Part shown: one piece after another, positions 8,233 to 18,223 of the stretch | How the letters are laid out: each line of letters begins with the position of its first letter | Position numbering within the stretch: the first letter of the stretch is position 1 | NCBI RefSeq assembly: GCF_014203395.1 | Contig: NZ_JACHIW010000001.1 | Location: 4,013,501 to 4,077,500, forward strand | Source: Saccharopolyspora phatthalungensis | Lineage (GTDB): Bacteria; Actinomycetota; Actinomycetes; Mycobacteriales; Pseudonocardiaceae | Reading direction: 5' to 3' | DNA: 64,000 bases | The notes under the pieces: model-generated | Told to the model about the DNA's origin: nothing | Databases searched by the model: none | Seen by the model: the letters and a program-made list of their open reading frames with translations, nothing else | Program-made: the position numbers and the translations under genes

Positions 8233-9504
8233 ATGTCGAAGGCGCTGACTAAAAGCGCATCCGCCGATACCGACCGAGACGAGCCGTTGCGAATCCTGCT
8301 TTTCACCGGAAAGGGCGGGGTGGGCAAGACCACCCTCGCCGCCGCCACCGCCGCACACGTCGCAGTGCACGGAGGCAAGGTGCTCGTGGTCTCCACCGAC
8401 CCGGCACACTCGTTGGCCGATGCGCTCGGCGTCGGCCTCGGCGCACAGCCGCGGGAGGTGCGGCTGGACGGTTCGCACGCCGTGCTGCACGCCGCCGAGG
8501 TGCAGACCCGCGCGCTGGTCGACGACACCTGGCAGGAACTGCGCCAACACCTGCGGACCATGCTGCACGGCGCAGGTGTCGACGAAGTCGACGCGGAAGA
8601 GCTCACCGTGCTGCCCGGTGTGGAGGACCTGCTGGCGCTCACCGAGGTGCACCGCCTCGCCGCGAGTGGGCTGTGGGACACCGTGATCGTCGACTGCGGC
8701 CCGACCGCCGAGACGCTTCGGCTGCTCGCGCTGCCCGAATCGCTGGCCGGCTACCTGGAGCGGCTGTTCCCGGCGCACCGAAGAGCCGTGCGCGGCCTGC
8801 TGGCCGGGATCGCCGGCAGCGAGCACGTCGAGCGCTGGGACTCCGTCGCCGACGGGTTGGGGCGGCTCGCGGAGCGGCTCGCGGCGCTCAAGGACATGCT
8901 CGCCGAGCCCGGGACCAGCGTGCGGCTGGTGCTCACCCCGGAGTCGGTGGTGGCGGCCGAAACCCGCCGGACGCTGACCGCCTTGGCGCTGCAACAGATC
9001 CAGGTCGACGGCCTGGTGGCCAACCGCGTGGTGCCGCATCCGGGGGCCGCCCGCGGCGCTGCGGCCGGGTGGCTGCGCACCCGTCGTCGCGAGCAGGAGC
9101 AGGTTCTCGACACGCTGCGGGCCGTGACAGAACTTCCGCTGCGCGTGGTCGAGCACCGCGCCGCCGAGCCGGTGGGCGCGGAGGCGTTGCTGGCACTGGG
9201 CGATGAGCTCTACGCCGCCGCCGACCCGTTGGAGAACGGGCCGAGCATGCCGACCATGCAGATCAGTGGCGGTGGGAAAGCGCTGGATTCGGAGTACTTC
9301 CTGCGAATCGCGCTCCCGCTGCACCCGGCGGCGGACCTGGACATGTCCCGGATCGGCGACGAGTTGGCGATCACCGTTGACGGCCGCCGCAGACTGGTCG
9401 CGCTGCCCGCAGTGCTCCGACGGTGCATCGTGACCTCGGCGGTCGCCGGCGACGATGGCCTGACTGTGCGGTTCCGGCCCGACCCCGAGTTGTGGATGCG
9501 GTGA
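8233..9504 (+). CDS. ArsA/GET3-family ATPase (Rv2184c-like)
   Basis: The protein has 423 aa and carries a deviant Walker A motif, GKGGVGKTT, at 26-34, followed by STDPAHSLAD (A' region) and DCGPTAETLRLL (switch II, normally DTAPT in ArsA). It belongs to the SIMIBI class ATPases that dimerise around ATP. No ArsB-type pump, ArsR or arsenate reductase lies nearby, and the Cys metal triad of true arsenite ATPases is not evident, so arsenite export is unlikely. It follows the SRPBCC gene by 3 nt and is 4 nt before the small Cys protein; the three look cotranscribed. Function in actinobacteria is not settled. Confidence 0.85.
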   Translation: MSKALTKSASADTDRDEPLRILLFTGKGGVGKTTLAAATAAHVAVHGGKVLVVSTDPAHSLADALGVGLGAQPREVRLDGSHAVLHAAEVQTRALVDDTWQELRQHLRTMLHGAGVDEVDAEELTVLPGVEDLLALTEVHRLAASGLWDTVIVDCGPTAETLRLLALPESLAGYLERLFPAHRRAVRGLLAGIAGSEHVERWDSVADGLGRLAERLAALKDMLAEPGTSVRLVLTPESVVAAETRRTLTALALQQIQVDGLVANRVVPHPGAARGAAAGWLRTRRREQEQVLDTLRAVTELPLRVVEHRAAEPVGAEALLALGDELYAAADPLENGPSMPTMQISGGGKALDSEYFLRIALPLHPAADLDMSRIGDELAITVDGRRRLVALPAVLRRCIVTSAVAGDDGLTVRFRPDPELWMR

Positions 9505-9508
9505 GACC

Positions 9509-9916
9509 GTGAACGAGATGCGCGACGAAACCCGGCACGACCATCTGGTCGAGGAGCTCCGCATGCTGCTCGACGCGGTCGCCGGCAAGGCCGAGGAGTA
9601 CCTGCGCGGCTGCGGCCAGGACGCCGAAGCCGACAACAGCGGGTCCACGTGCGGTTGGTGCCCGCTGTGCGCGGCGGTGGCGCTGCTGCGCGGCCACCGG
9701 CCGGAGCTCAACGAGCAGCTTATCGGGATCGTGCAGGCGCTGCGGCAGGCGCTGGCCGATCAGCGCGCGGCGGCGCCCGGCGCGGCCGACGACTCCGAGG
9801 AAGACGGCCAGGAGGAGCCCGCGGCGTCGAAGGTGCAGCGGATCCGGGTGCATCGGGTCGACGGCCCGGTGCTGGCCGAGGGCGAGAGCGAGACCGAGGT
9901 CGTGTCGGGGTGCTAA
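9509..9916 (+). CDS. Small conserved actinobacterial protein with a CxWCPxC motif
   Basis: A 135-aa acidic protein of unknown function. N-terminal helices are followed by CGQDAEADNSGSTCGWCPLCAA, where the last three Cys in a C-x2-C-x2-C arrangement could bind zinc or iron. The C-terminal third is low-complexity Ala/Glu. GTG at 9509 starts 4 nt after the ArsA stop; ATG at 9518 is an alternative. Its stop TAA (9914-9916) overlaps the start of the ROK gene at 9910, so translation is coupled. Confidence 0.7.
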   Translation: MNEMRDETRHDHLVEELRMLLDAVAGKAEEYLRGCGQDAEADNSGSTCGWCPLCAAVALLRGHRPELNEQLIGIVQALRQALADQRAAAPGAADDSEEDGQEEPAASKVQRIRVHRVDGPVLAEGESETEVVSGC

Positions 9917-10854
9917 CCATCGGAGTGGACGTCGGCGGCACCAGCGTGCGGGCCAGCGTGGTTGATCCGCACGGCGAGATCCTGGAAACGAACCGCGCCC
10001 CGACGCCCGCCACCAGCGCCGAGCTCAACGCCGCGATCGCCACCACGGTCCAGGCGTTGTCCGACCGCTACCCGGTCGCCGGGGTCGGTATGGCCGTCGC
10101 CGGGTTCGTCAGCGCGGACCGCAGGGTGGTGCGCTTCGCGCCGCACCTGGCGTGGCGGCACGTCGCCGTCGCAGACGAACTCGCGGATCGGCTCGGGCTG
10201 CCGGTCGTTCTGGAGCACGACGCAAACGCCGCCGCCGTGGCCGAACAGCGCTTCGGCGCGGCGGCGGGAGCGAGAGTGGCCGTGCTGGTGGCCATCGGCA
10301 CCGGCATCGGTGGCGCACTGGTGATCAACGGCGAGGTGTTCCGCGGTGCCTACGGCGTGGCCCCGGAGCTGGGACATCTGCGCGTTGTCCCGGACGGTCG
10401 GCCGTGTTCGTGCGGCAAGCGCGGTTGCTGGGAGCGCTACTGCAGCGGCACCGCATTGGCTGCCACTGCGGCGGAACTCGTGCGGGGCACGGGCGAGTCG
10501 AGCGTACTGGCAACGGCCGGGCTGACCGGTGTCGAGGTGGCCCGCGCGGCGGAGGCGGGGGATCCGGTCGCCCGCCGCGCGGTGGCCGATCTGGCCCGCT
10601 GGCTCGGCGAGGGCTTGGCGCTGGTCGCGGACGTCTACGACCCCGAGGTCGTGGTGATCGCCGGTGGGGTTTCCGATTCGGCGCCCCTGTTCCTGGACGA
10701 CGCCCGCGAGCATTACGCCGCAGCCGTCACCGGTGCCGGGCACCGGCCGCTCGCGCGGATCAGGGTGGCCCGCTACGGAGACTCGGCGGCCATGGTCGGC
10801 GCGGCGGCGCTGACCCGCGAACACGTCGTCGCCGGCGCACGGCACCTGACCTGA
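9910..10854 (+). CDS. ROK-family sugar kinase (glucokinase-type)
   Basis: The enzyme has 314 aa and phosphorylates a hexose, most likely glucose, with ATP. It opens with IGVDVGGT (phosphate-binding loop, residues 4-11). EHDAN (Asp104) supplies the catalytic base. His146 in ELGH with Cys156, Cys158 and Cys163 forms the ROK zinc site. GIGGA and the C-terminal GGV segment complete the ATPase fold. No helix-turn-helix precedes it, so it is an enzyme and not a NagC-type repressor. GTG at 9910 overlaps the preceding stop. It would feed glycolysis or the Entner-Doudoroff route encoded at 44 kb. Confidence 0.88.
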   Translation: MLTIGVDVGGTSVRASVVDPHGEILETNRAPTPATSAELNAAIATTVQALSDRYPVAGVGMAVAGFVSADRRVVRFAPHLAWRHVAVADELADRLGLPVVLEHDANAAAVAEQRFGAAAGARVAVLVAIGTGIGGALVINGEVFRGAYGVAPELGHLRVVPDGRPCSCGKRGCWERYCSGTALAATAAELVRGTGESSVLATAGLTGVEVARAAEAGDPVARRAVADLARWLGEGLALVADVYDPEVVVIAGGVSDSAPLFLDDAREHYAAAVTGAGHRPLARIRVARYGDSAAMVGAAALTREHVVAGARHLT

Positions 10855-10876
10855 CGAACCGGGAATGTCAGCTCCG

Positions 10877-11359
10877 TCAAACCTGGGCGCCGTCGTCGTC
10901 TTCGGAGTTCGGCGGTCCTTGGCGCAGCCGCAGCAGGAGCCAGCCGATGCCCGCGCTGATCAGCACGAGCCCCAGCGGCATCGTGAGTGAGCCGGACATC
11001 CCGGCCAGGCCCGGCACCAGCAAGATCAGCAGCCCCATCGCGATCACCGCGATCCCGAGCAGGGTCGCGGGTCGCGGGGTCGGCAGCGGCGGCGGTTCCG
11101 GTGGGACGAAGTGCTCTTCCGCCTCGTCAGGCTTCGGCACCCAGTCCCTCGGCCCCCAGTCCCTCGGTCCCAAGTCGAGCTCGGGCTGCGGCTCGGCCAC
11201 GGCGGTGTCGTTGACCGCATTGGCGGTGTCCGCAGCGTTGGCGGAGGTGTCCTCGGGCCAACGCGCGAACGTCGAATCCCGCTCCAAGTCGGCGACTATC
11301 TCGGCGAAAGCCGCGTCGATGTCCTCCGGCCCGTCGGCGTTGTCGCGGCGCGTGTTCAT
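10877..11359 (-). CDS. Small two-helix membrane protein with acidic Pro-rich cytoplasmic part
   Basis: This 160-aa protein of unknown function has an acidic N-terminal half with a repeated GPRDW tandem, then a Pro-rich stretch, then two hydrophobic segments (about 99-120 and 124-144) and a short charged tail. Its ATG at 11357-11359 overlaps the TGA of the upstream hydrolase gene (ATGA), so the two are translationally coupled. It converges with the ROK kinase. Confidence 0.65.
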   Translation of the reverse strand: MNTRRDNADGPEDIDAAFAEIVADLERDSTFARWPEDTSANAADTANAVNDTAVAEPQPELDLGPRDWGPRDWVPKPDEAEEHFVPPEPPPLPTPRPATLLGIAVIAMGLLILLVPGLAGMSGSLTMPLGLVLISAGIGWLLLRLRQGPPNSEDDDGAQV

Positions 11360-12123
11360 ACGACTTCCTCGGCCCGTTCGCGGTGGATCCGTTGCAGGAA
11401 CTCGACGCTACCGCTGAACACCGCCGGTGCGTCATGGTCCAAGGTCGCAACATGGAAGCTGTCTGGCAGCACCACCTCCGCGAGGTCGGTGCTGGCGACT
11501 CCGTCCAGCACGATCGCGGAGTTGACCGGTTCGACGACGTGATCGACGGCCGAGCGGAACAGCAGCAGCGGCTGGTGCACCCGGCGCAGGTCACCGCGCA
11601 CCAGGCTCCACAACTGCTGCAAGCTGGCCATCGCCCGCAGCGGCAACCGGTTGTAGGCGAGCTCGAAGCCGCCGGGCTTGGCGATGTCACCGGGAATCCC
11701 GCCGACCGCTGGCCATATCCGGCTCAGCAGCGGCAGCAACCGGGCCTCCTTGCGCAGCGTCGTCACCGAGGGGTTGACCAGTACGATCCCCGCGATATCG
11801 GGGTGTTGCTGGGCCAGTCGCAAGGCCAGCGTGCCGCCCATGGACTGGCCGAACACGAATACCGAGCGGCACCGGCCGCGTAGTTCGGCGAGCTCGGCCT
11901 CCGCGGAGTCGTACCAGTCTCTCCAGGTGGTCCGGTTCAGATCGGGCCACCGGGTGCCGTGCCCGGCCAGTAGCGGGCAGCGGACGGTGAAGCCCTCCGC
12001 CGCCAGGTGCTCGCCCCAGGCCCGCATGCTCTGCGGGGTGCTGGTGAAGCCGTGGCAGAGCAGCACACCGATCTCCGCTGATCCGTCGTGCGTGAACGGT
12101 TCGGCGCCGGAAAGCACGGGCAC
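11356..12123 (-). CDS. Alpha/beta-hydrolase (carboxylesterase/monoacylglycerol lipase type)
   Basis: This 255-aa hydrolase has the oxyanion segment LLCHGFTSTPQSMRAW near the start, nucleophile elbow FGQSMGGTLAL (Ser in GQSMGG), an Asp/Glu-bearing RSAVDHVVEP segment and a late His (DHDAP region). The layout matches EstD/Est30-type carboxylesterases and monoglyceride lipases. GTG 12123 has GGGAGG 5 nt upstream. Next to PlsC and FadD genes, a lipid ester substrate is plausible (inference). Coupled by a 4-nt overlap to the membrane protein downstream. Confidence 0.85.
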   Translation of the reverse strand: MPVLSGAEPFTHDGSAEIGVLLCHGFTSTPQSMRAWGEHLAAEGFTVRCPLLAGHGTRWPDLNRTTWRDWYDSAEAELAELRGRCRSVFVFGQSMGGTLALRLAQQHPDIAGIVLVNPSVTTLRKEARLLPLLSRIWPAVGGIPGDIAKPGGFELAYNRLPLRAMASLQQLWSLVRGDLRRVHQPLLLFRSAVDHVVEPVNSAIVLDGVASTDLAEVVLPDSFHVATLDHDAPAVFSGSVEFLQRIHRERAEEVV

Positions 12124-12323
12124 CGCGGCCTCCCAACAGCATCGGCGAGCCAGTACCGCTTCATGGTCGCATGCGCGGGCGACAAGTGGGGCGGCCTTGA
12201 CGAGGCGGTCGTGATCGCGGAACGGGTTGGATCGCGATCACGACCACGAGGCCGCGTTGTGCGGGTTGTCCGGGCTCCGTAGGCTGAGCAGGGAACTCGG
12301 TGGGGCAAGGAGGCGGCAGCGCG

Positions 12324-13073
12324 GTGTTGTACTGGGTGATGAAGCATTTCCTGCTCGGGCCCTTGATGAAACTGTTCTGCCGTCCGAAGGTCGAAGGCGT
12401 CGAGCACGTGCCGACCACCGGCGGCGCGATCCTGGTCAGCAACCACCTGGCCGTCGCCGACTCGTTCTTCATGCCGCTGATGATGCCGCGCCGGGTGACC
12501 TTCCTTGCCAAGCGCGAGTACTTCACCGGCAAGGGCATCAAGGGCAAGTTCAAGAAGTACTTCTTCTCCGGCGTCGGGCAGGTCCCGATCGACCGCTCCA
12601 GCGGCGCCGCCGCGCAGGCCGCGTTGGACACCGGGGTCCGCCTGCTGCGGGAAGGAAAGCTGCTGGGCGTCTACCCGGAGGGCACCCGGTCCCCGGACGG
12701 CCGGCTGTACAAGGGCAAGACCGGGGTCGCCCGGATGGCCCTGGAGTCGCAGGCGCCGGTGATCCCGATCGCGATGTTCGGCACCGACAAGGTCAACCCC
12801 ATCGGGTCCAAGATGTGGTACCCGCACAAGGTGGTGGTGAAGGTCGGGCCGCCGCTTGACTTCTCGCGCTACGAGGGCATGGCGGGCGACCGGTTCGTGG
12901 AGCGGTCCATCACCGACGAGATCATGTACGCCCTGATGGAGCTCTCCGGCCAGGAGTACGTCGACGTCTACGCGGCCAAGGTCAAGGACGACCTGGCGGC
13001 GCAGGGCAAGCAGGTGGCGGGCTGGAAATCGCAGAAGCCCGTCGACCGGCTCCCCGAGTCCAAGGCCGGCTGA
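12324..13073 (+). CDS. 1-acyl-sn-glycerol-3-phosphate acyltransferase (PlsC family)
   Basis: This 249-aa membrane-associated enzyme moves an acyl chain from acyl-CoA or acyl-ACP to lysophosphatidic acid. Block I NHLAVAD is at 40-46 (His41 and Asp46 of NHx4D), block III EGTRS is at 119-123, and VPIDRS forms block II. A hydrophobic N-terminal segment should anchor it to the membrane. GTG 12324 is chosen because AAGGAGG at 12307-12313 lies 10 nt before it; an upstream GTG at 12300 would place that ribosome site inside the gene. Position matches Rv2182c. Confidence 0.9.
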   Translation: MLYWVMKHFLLGPLMKLFCRPKVEGVEHVPTTGGAILVSNHLAVADSFFMPLMMPRRVTFLAKREYFTGKGIKGKFKKYFFSGVGQVPIDRSSGAAAQAALDTGVRLLREGKLLGVYPEGTRSPDGRLYKGKTGVARMALESQAPVIPIAMFGTDKVNPIGSKMWYPHKVVVKVGPPLDFSRYEGMAGDRFVERSITDEIMYALMELSGQEYVDVYAAKVKDDLAAQGKQVAGWKSQKPVDRLPESKAG

Positions 13074-13118
13074 CAGCCCGCACCGGCTGCTGGAACGGCG
13101 GCCGCCTACCCTTGCCCG

Positions 13119-13619
13119 GTGCGGTACTTCTACGACTGCGAGTTCATTGAGGACGGACACACCATCGAGCTGGTGTCGATCGGGATGGTCGACGAGTCCG
13201 GCCGCGAGTTCTACGCGGTGTCCACCGAGTTCGACGCTTCCCGGGCCGGTGCCTGGGTCCGGCAGCACGTGCTGCCGCAGTTGCCGCCGCCCTCCGATCC
13301 GTGCTGGCGTACCCGAGCCAGGATCCGCGAGGACCTGTACACCTTCCTGTCCGCGCGGGGCGGGAACGTCGAACTGTGGGCCTGGTTTGCCGCCTACGAC
13401 CACGTGGCGCTGGCCCAGCTGTGGGGCGCGATGCCGATGCTGCCGTCGCGGATCCCCAAGTTCACCCGCGATCTGCGGCAACGCTGGGAAGACGTCGGCA
13501 AGCCGAAGCTGCCGCCGGCGCCGGACAATGCGCACGACGCCCTGGCCGACGCCAGGCACAACCTGGAGCGCTGGAGGGTGATCGAGGAGGTCCGCCGCAA
13601 ACGCGGCTTTGCCTGGTAA
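13119..13619 (+). CDS. DEDDh 3'-5' exoribonuclease (RNase AS-like, Rv2179c family)
   Basis: The protein has 166 aa. Exo I Asp6 and Glu8 are in YDCEFIEDG. AAYDHVAL carries the Exo II Asp and DNAHDALADA the Exo III His and Asp. The family trims 3' adenylate tails of RNA. A -10-like TACCCT at 13107-13112 is 6 nt before GTG 13119, so the mRNA is probably leaderless. It sits in the same order as Rv2179c, near DAHP synthase and PknL. Confidence 0.87.
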   Translation: MRYFYDCEFIEDGHTIELVSIGMVDESGREFYAVSTEFDASRAGAWVRQHVLPQLPPPSDPCWRTRARIREDLYTFLSARGGNVELWAWFAAYDHVALAQLWGAMPMLPSRIPKFTRDLRQRWEDVGKPKLPPAPDNAHDALADARHNLERWRVIEEVRRKRGFAW

Positions 13620-13721
13620 CGGCGGGGGTACTTGCTGCACCGATCCAGGCCGTGCCAGGCTGTGGCAGGGGAGACGTGGATCACGTCCCATCTCGGTTGG
13701 ATTGAGGAGGCGGCTAAAGAG

Positions 13722-14759
13722 ATGCCGGCTGGAATGCGTGTCGGAGTGCTCACCGGAGGCGGCGACTGCCCCGGGCTCAACGCGGTGCTCCGAGCGGTGA
13801 CCCGTAAGGGGATTTCCGTGCATCAGCACGAGATCCTGGGATTCCGCAGCGGATGGCTGGGCCCGGTGGAGGGCCTGACCATGCCGCTGACCCTCGACTC
13901 GGTCGAGGAAATCCTCAACCGGGGTGGCACCATCCTGGGCTCGTCGCGCACCAACCCGTACAAGGTCGACGACGGGATTGCCAGGCTCAAGGCCACCCTC
14001 GACGAGCACCGGGTGGACGCGTTGATCGCGATCGGCGGCGAGGACACCCTCGGCGTCGCCCAGCAGCTCACCCACGACGGCGTGCCGGTGGTGGGGGTGC
14101 CCAAGACGATCGACAACGACCTGGACGCCACCGACTACACCTTCGGCTTCGACACCGCGGTGCACATCGCGACCGACGCCATCGACCGGCTTCGCACCAC
14201 TGCGGAGTCGCACCACCGCGCGCTGGTGGTCGAGGTGATGGGTCGGCACGCGGGCTGGATCGCGCTGCACGCCGGGCTGGCCGGTGGCGCGAACGTCATC
14301 CTCGTGCCGGAGCAGCCGTTCAGCGTCGAGAGGGTCTGCGACTGGGTGCAGCAGCGCTTCGAGCGCCAGTACGCGCCGATCATCGTGGTCGCCGAGGGCG
14401 CGCTCCCGGAAGGCGGCAAGGAGCTTCTGCTGACCGGCGAGAAGGACGCATTCGGCCACGTCCGGCTGGGCGGCGTCGGTACTTGGCTGGCCGACGAGAT
14501 CGCCGGGCGCACCGGCAAGGAGTCGCGCGCGGTCGTGCTCGGCCACGTCCAGCGCGGCGGCACGCCGACGGCCTATGACCGGGTGCTGGCCACCCGTTTC
14601 GGCCTGCACGCGATCGACGCGATCACCGAGGGCGACTTCGGCAAGATGGTCGCGCTGCGCGGCACGGACATCGTGCGGGTCCCGTTGCGCGAGGCGACCG
14701 CGTCGCTGAAGACGGTGCCGCTGGAGCGCTACGCCGAAGCCGAAGTGCTCTTCGGCTGA
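13722..14759 (+). CDS. Phosphofructokinase, group III, predicted pyrophosphate-dependent
   Basis: This 345-aa glycolytic enzyme makes fructose 1,6-bisphosphate. GGGDCPGLN binds the phosphoryl donor; PKTIDNDL with catalytic Asp, and MGRHAGWIAL for fructose 6-phosphate, follow. Two donor-selecting sites, numbered from ATG 13734 so as to match E. coli PfkA, are Asp104 (GGEDT) and Lys124 (VPKTIDND). ATP enzymes carry Gly at 104; Asp at 104 with Lys at 124 is the pyrophosphate pattern seen in Amycolatopsis methanolica PPi-PFK (established knowledge). GAGGAGG at 13704-13710 is 11 nt before ATG 13722; ATG 13734 is the alternative. A 46-nt palindrome follows the stop codon. Confidence 0.88.
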   Translation: MPAGMRVGVLTGGGDCPGLNAVLRAVTRKGISVHQHEILGFRSGWLGPVEGLTMPLTLDSVEEILNRGGTILGSSRTNPYKVDDGIARLKATLDEHRVDALIAIGGEDTLGVAQQLTHDGVPVVGVPKTIDNDLDATDYTFGFDTAVHIATDAIDRLRTTAESHHRALVVEVMGRHAGWIALHAGLAGGANVILVPEQPFSVERVCDWVQQRFERQYAPIIVVAEGALPEGGKELLLTGEKDAFGHVRLGGVGTWLADEIAGRTGKESRAVVLGHVQRGGTPTAYDRVLATRFGLHAIDAITEGDFGKMVALRGTDIVRVPLREATASLKTVPLERYAEAEVLFG

Positions 14760-14766
14760 CCCCGGC

Positions 14767-14812
14767 GTCGGTTTCGATGGAAATCGGCGCGCCGATTTCC
14801 ATCGAAACCGAC
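14767..14812. repeat. Perfect 46-nt palindrome behind the phosphofructokinase gene
   Basis: Positions 14767-14789 are the exact reverse complement of 14790-14812 with no loop (centre GGCGCGCC). Each half contains a smaller dyad, GGTTTC-GATG-GAAATC (14770-14785) and its mirror (14794-14809). It starts 8 nt after the stop codon and could terminate transcription as a cruciform or hairpin, but it is longer and more perfect than the other terminators here and has no T-run. Confidence 0.7.
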
Positions 14813-14866
14813 CGGCGGTAGACCGGCTATCGAGACCCCGGCTGTGGGTCGCCTCGCCCGGCGTAA

Positions 14867-16288
<1,422 letters not shown>

Positions 16289-16308
16289 ACGGCTCGGAAG
16301 TTCACGCC

Positions 16309-16345
16309 CGAAGGGCCCGGAACCCACGCGGTTCCGGGCCCTTCG
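16309..16345. terminator. Strong bidirectional terminator between aroG and the mannosyltransferase gene
   Basis: A 16-bp perfect stem (16309-16324 with 16330-16345) closes a 5-nt CACGC loop. It lies between two convergent genes and can serve both. Confidence 0.8.
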
Positions 16346-16361
16346 GCGTTTGGTGCGGTCA

Positions 16362-17978
16362 TCACTTCTGCGCGGCCTGCGTTTCACGAAGCTCTGTCGT
16401 TGGTGCTGGGGTCGTGGGCGGTGCGACGGTCATGGCGGTGCGGGGGAGGGCACCGAAGACGCCGCTCAATCCCAGCGGGTCGAAGCGGACCAGGGACAGC
16501 GAGCCGAGCACGGCGGCACCGATGCCGACCGCGACGAACGGCCAGTTGTACATCGCCTGCTCACCGTCGGGGTAGTAGGCCAGCACCAGCGCGATCGAGG
16601 CGCCCACCACGTAGGACAGCGCACGCGGTGTCCAGGCGAAGGCGCAGCCCAGCGCCAGGCCCCACGTCAGGTACCACGGCAGGACGACCGGCGACAGCAG
16701 CGCGCCGCAGCACAGCACGATCGCGGCCCGGCGCACCGCTTCGGTCCCGCCGACCCGCGCCAGCCACCAGTTCCAGGCGAGGATCAGCACCAGCAGCAGC
16801 GAGCCGAACGTGCGCGTAGCACCCACGAACGGCCAGATGTTGGTCTCGCCGAACAGCGAAACCAGGCTGTGCAGCGCCTGCCCGACCGCCGTCGGCGCGG
16901 ACAGGTAGTTGACGATCATGCCCGGTGCGGACAGGGCGGAAAGCCAGCCGAAACCGACCTTGGCCAATGCCGTGCACGAGCCGAAGACCACCACGAACAC
17001 GCCCACCGCCGGGAACACTGCGCGGAGGAACCGCTGCCACGACGGCCCCTCCAGCCGGGATGCCCACATCCACACCAGGAATGGCAGCGCGAGCCCGGCG
17101 GTCGCCTTGATGGCCATCGCCGCGGACACCAGCGCGATCCCGCCGACGCGCTTGTCGTTGAGCATCAGCAAGGTGCCCACCGACAGCAGCCCGATCATGA
17201 GCATGTCGTTGTGCGGGCCGCCGACCAGGTGCACCACGGTCATCGGACTGGCCGCGACCAGCCACAGCGCGATCGGCAGTCGGCCGCCGAGGTGCCGGAC
17301 CAGGCCCGGCAGGGCGCAGATCAGCATCACCAGGCCGCCCAGCAGCACCAGCCGCATCACGATGACGCTGGCGATGATGTCTTGGCCGGCCAGCAGGATC
17401 ACGCCCTTGGCCACACCCATGAACAGCGGTCCGTACGGGGCGGGCGTGGTCTGCCAGGTCGGGTGCACGTTCTCCGGGATCGGGCCGGTGAGCGCGGACG
17501 GGCCGACACCGTAGGGGTCGAGTCCGTTCAGCGCCAGCAAGCCCTGGCCAAGGTAGCTGTAGACATCGCGGGTGAACAGCGGTGGTGCGATGAGAATGGG
17601 GCCGAGCCAGGCGGCGGTCGCCCACAGCACGCCGCGGGAGTTCACCAGGTGCGCGATCACGCCGCGCCCGAGTCGCACCCAGGCCCACACCAGTAGCGCG
17701 AAGCCGATGTAGACGACGGTCACTGCCACGTCGTGGCCGTGCCCGTAGCGCAGCACCGAGAGCGGTCCAGAGCCGAGGATGGGGTCGTGGATGAGCGTCC
17801 CGCCGGCGCCGAAGGAGCCGAACAGCAGCAGTACGGACCCGATCGCCCCCAACGCGATGGTGCGCAAAGGAAGCGGACGACGCGGCCGACGTCCGCCGAG
17901 ACTGGGCAGGCCCGCTGTCGTGTTGTCGGTCCGTTCGGACCAGTCGGGGGCCGACTCGATCGAAAGGCTCGGGGGCAT
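16362..17978 (-). CDS. mptA: GT-C polyprenol-phosphomannose-dependent alpha-(1->6)-mannosyltransferase (MptA/MptB family)
   Basis: This 538-aa integral membrane protein has about 12-13 hydrophobic segments after an N-terminal cytoplasmic tail of some 40 residues. A loop with FTRDVYSYLGQG (acidic catalytic Asp after TM3) and the segments TPAPYGPLF and GGPHNDMLM match MptA/MptB, which elongate the lipomannan/lipoarabinomannan core on the outer face using decaprenyl-phosphomannose. In M. tuberculosis Rv2174 (mptA) lies in the same neighbourhood (pknL, idsA2), so I favour MptA, but an organism with a single enzyme may do both steps. The tail ends in Thr/Pro-rich sequence. Confidence 0.85.
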   Translation of the reverse strand: MPPSLSIESAPDWSERTDNTTAGLPSLGGRRPRRPLPLRTIALGAIGSVLLLFGSFGAGGTLIHDPILGSGPLSVLRYGHGHDVAVTVVYIGFALLVWAWVRLGRGVIAHLVNSRGVLWATAAWLGPILIAPPLFTRDVYSYLGQGLLALNGLDPYGVGPSALTGPIPENVHPTWQTTPAPYGPLFMGVAKGVILLAGQDIIASVIVMRLVLLGGLVMLICALPGLVRHLGGRLPIALWLVAASPMTVVHLVGGPHNDMLMIGLLSVGTLLMLNDKRVGGIALVSAAMAIKATAGLALPFLVWMWASRLEGPSWQRFLRAVFPAVGVFVVVFGSCTALAKVGFGWLSALSAPGMIVNYLSAPTAVGQALHSLVSLFGETNIWPFVGATRTFGSLLLVLILAWNWWLARVGGTEAVRRAAIVLCCGALLSPVVLPWYLTWGLALGCAFAWTPRALSYVVGASIALVLAYYPDGEQAMYNWPFVAVGIGAAVLGSLSLVRFDPLGLSGVFGALPRTAMTVAPPTTPAPTTELRETQAAQK

Positions 17979-18223
17979 TGTGCTGCCAATAGTTCCACAA
18001 CGAGCCGCCCGCGCCGCTGTGACCAGGCGAGATCCGTCGTGTCGTGGTCAACGGTCCCGCTTTTCGGTGACCGCGGGCGGACGTGTAGCCGCTGGTAGAC
18101 CCCGGCAACCAGAAAACGTTACAGCGCCGAGAAGAGATCAGAATCACATTGCGGGTGGGGTGGGTCCGGTGGGGCGTGACCACGCGACCGGGCCCGAGCC
18201 CGGCTGCGCAGTCATGAGGCTGC

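Noticed and set aside
8233..9504. Arsenical resistance locus
   Set aside because: The ATPase is ArsA-like, but no ArsB, ArsR or ArsC gene is near and the Cys triad is not evident.
11937..14609. 890-codon minus-strand open frame
   Set aside because: Antisense to plsC, the exoribonuclease and phosphofructokinase genes, each supported by family motifs; composition is that of a shadow frame.
16561..18183. 540-codon minus-strand frame overlapping mptA in another frame
   Set aside because: The overlapping frame encodes the mannosyltransferase with membrane segments and motifs; this one is Arg/Ala-rich noise.
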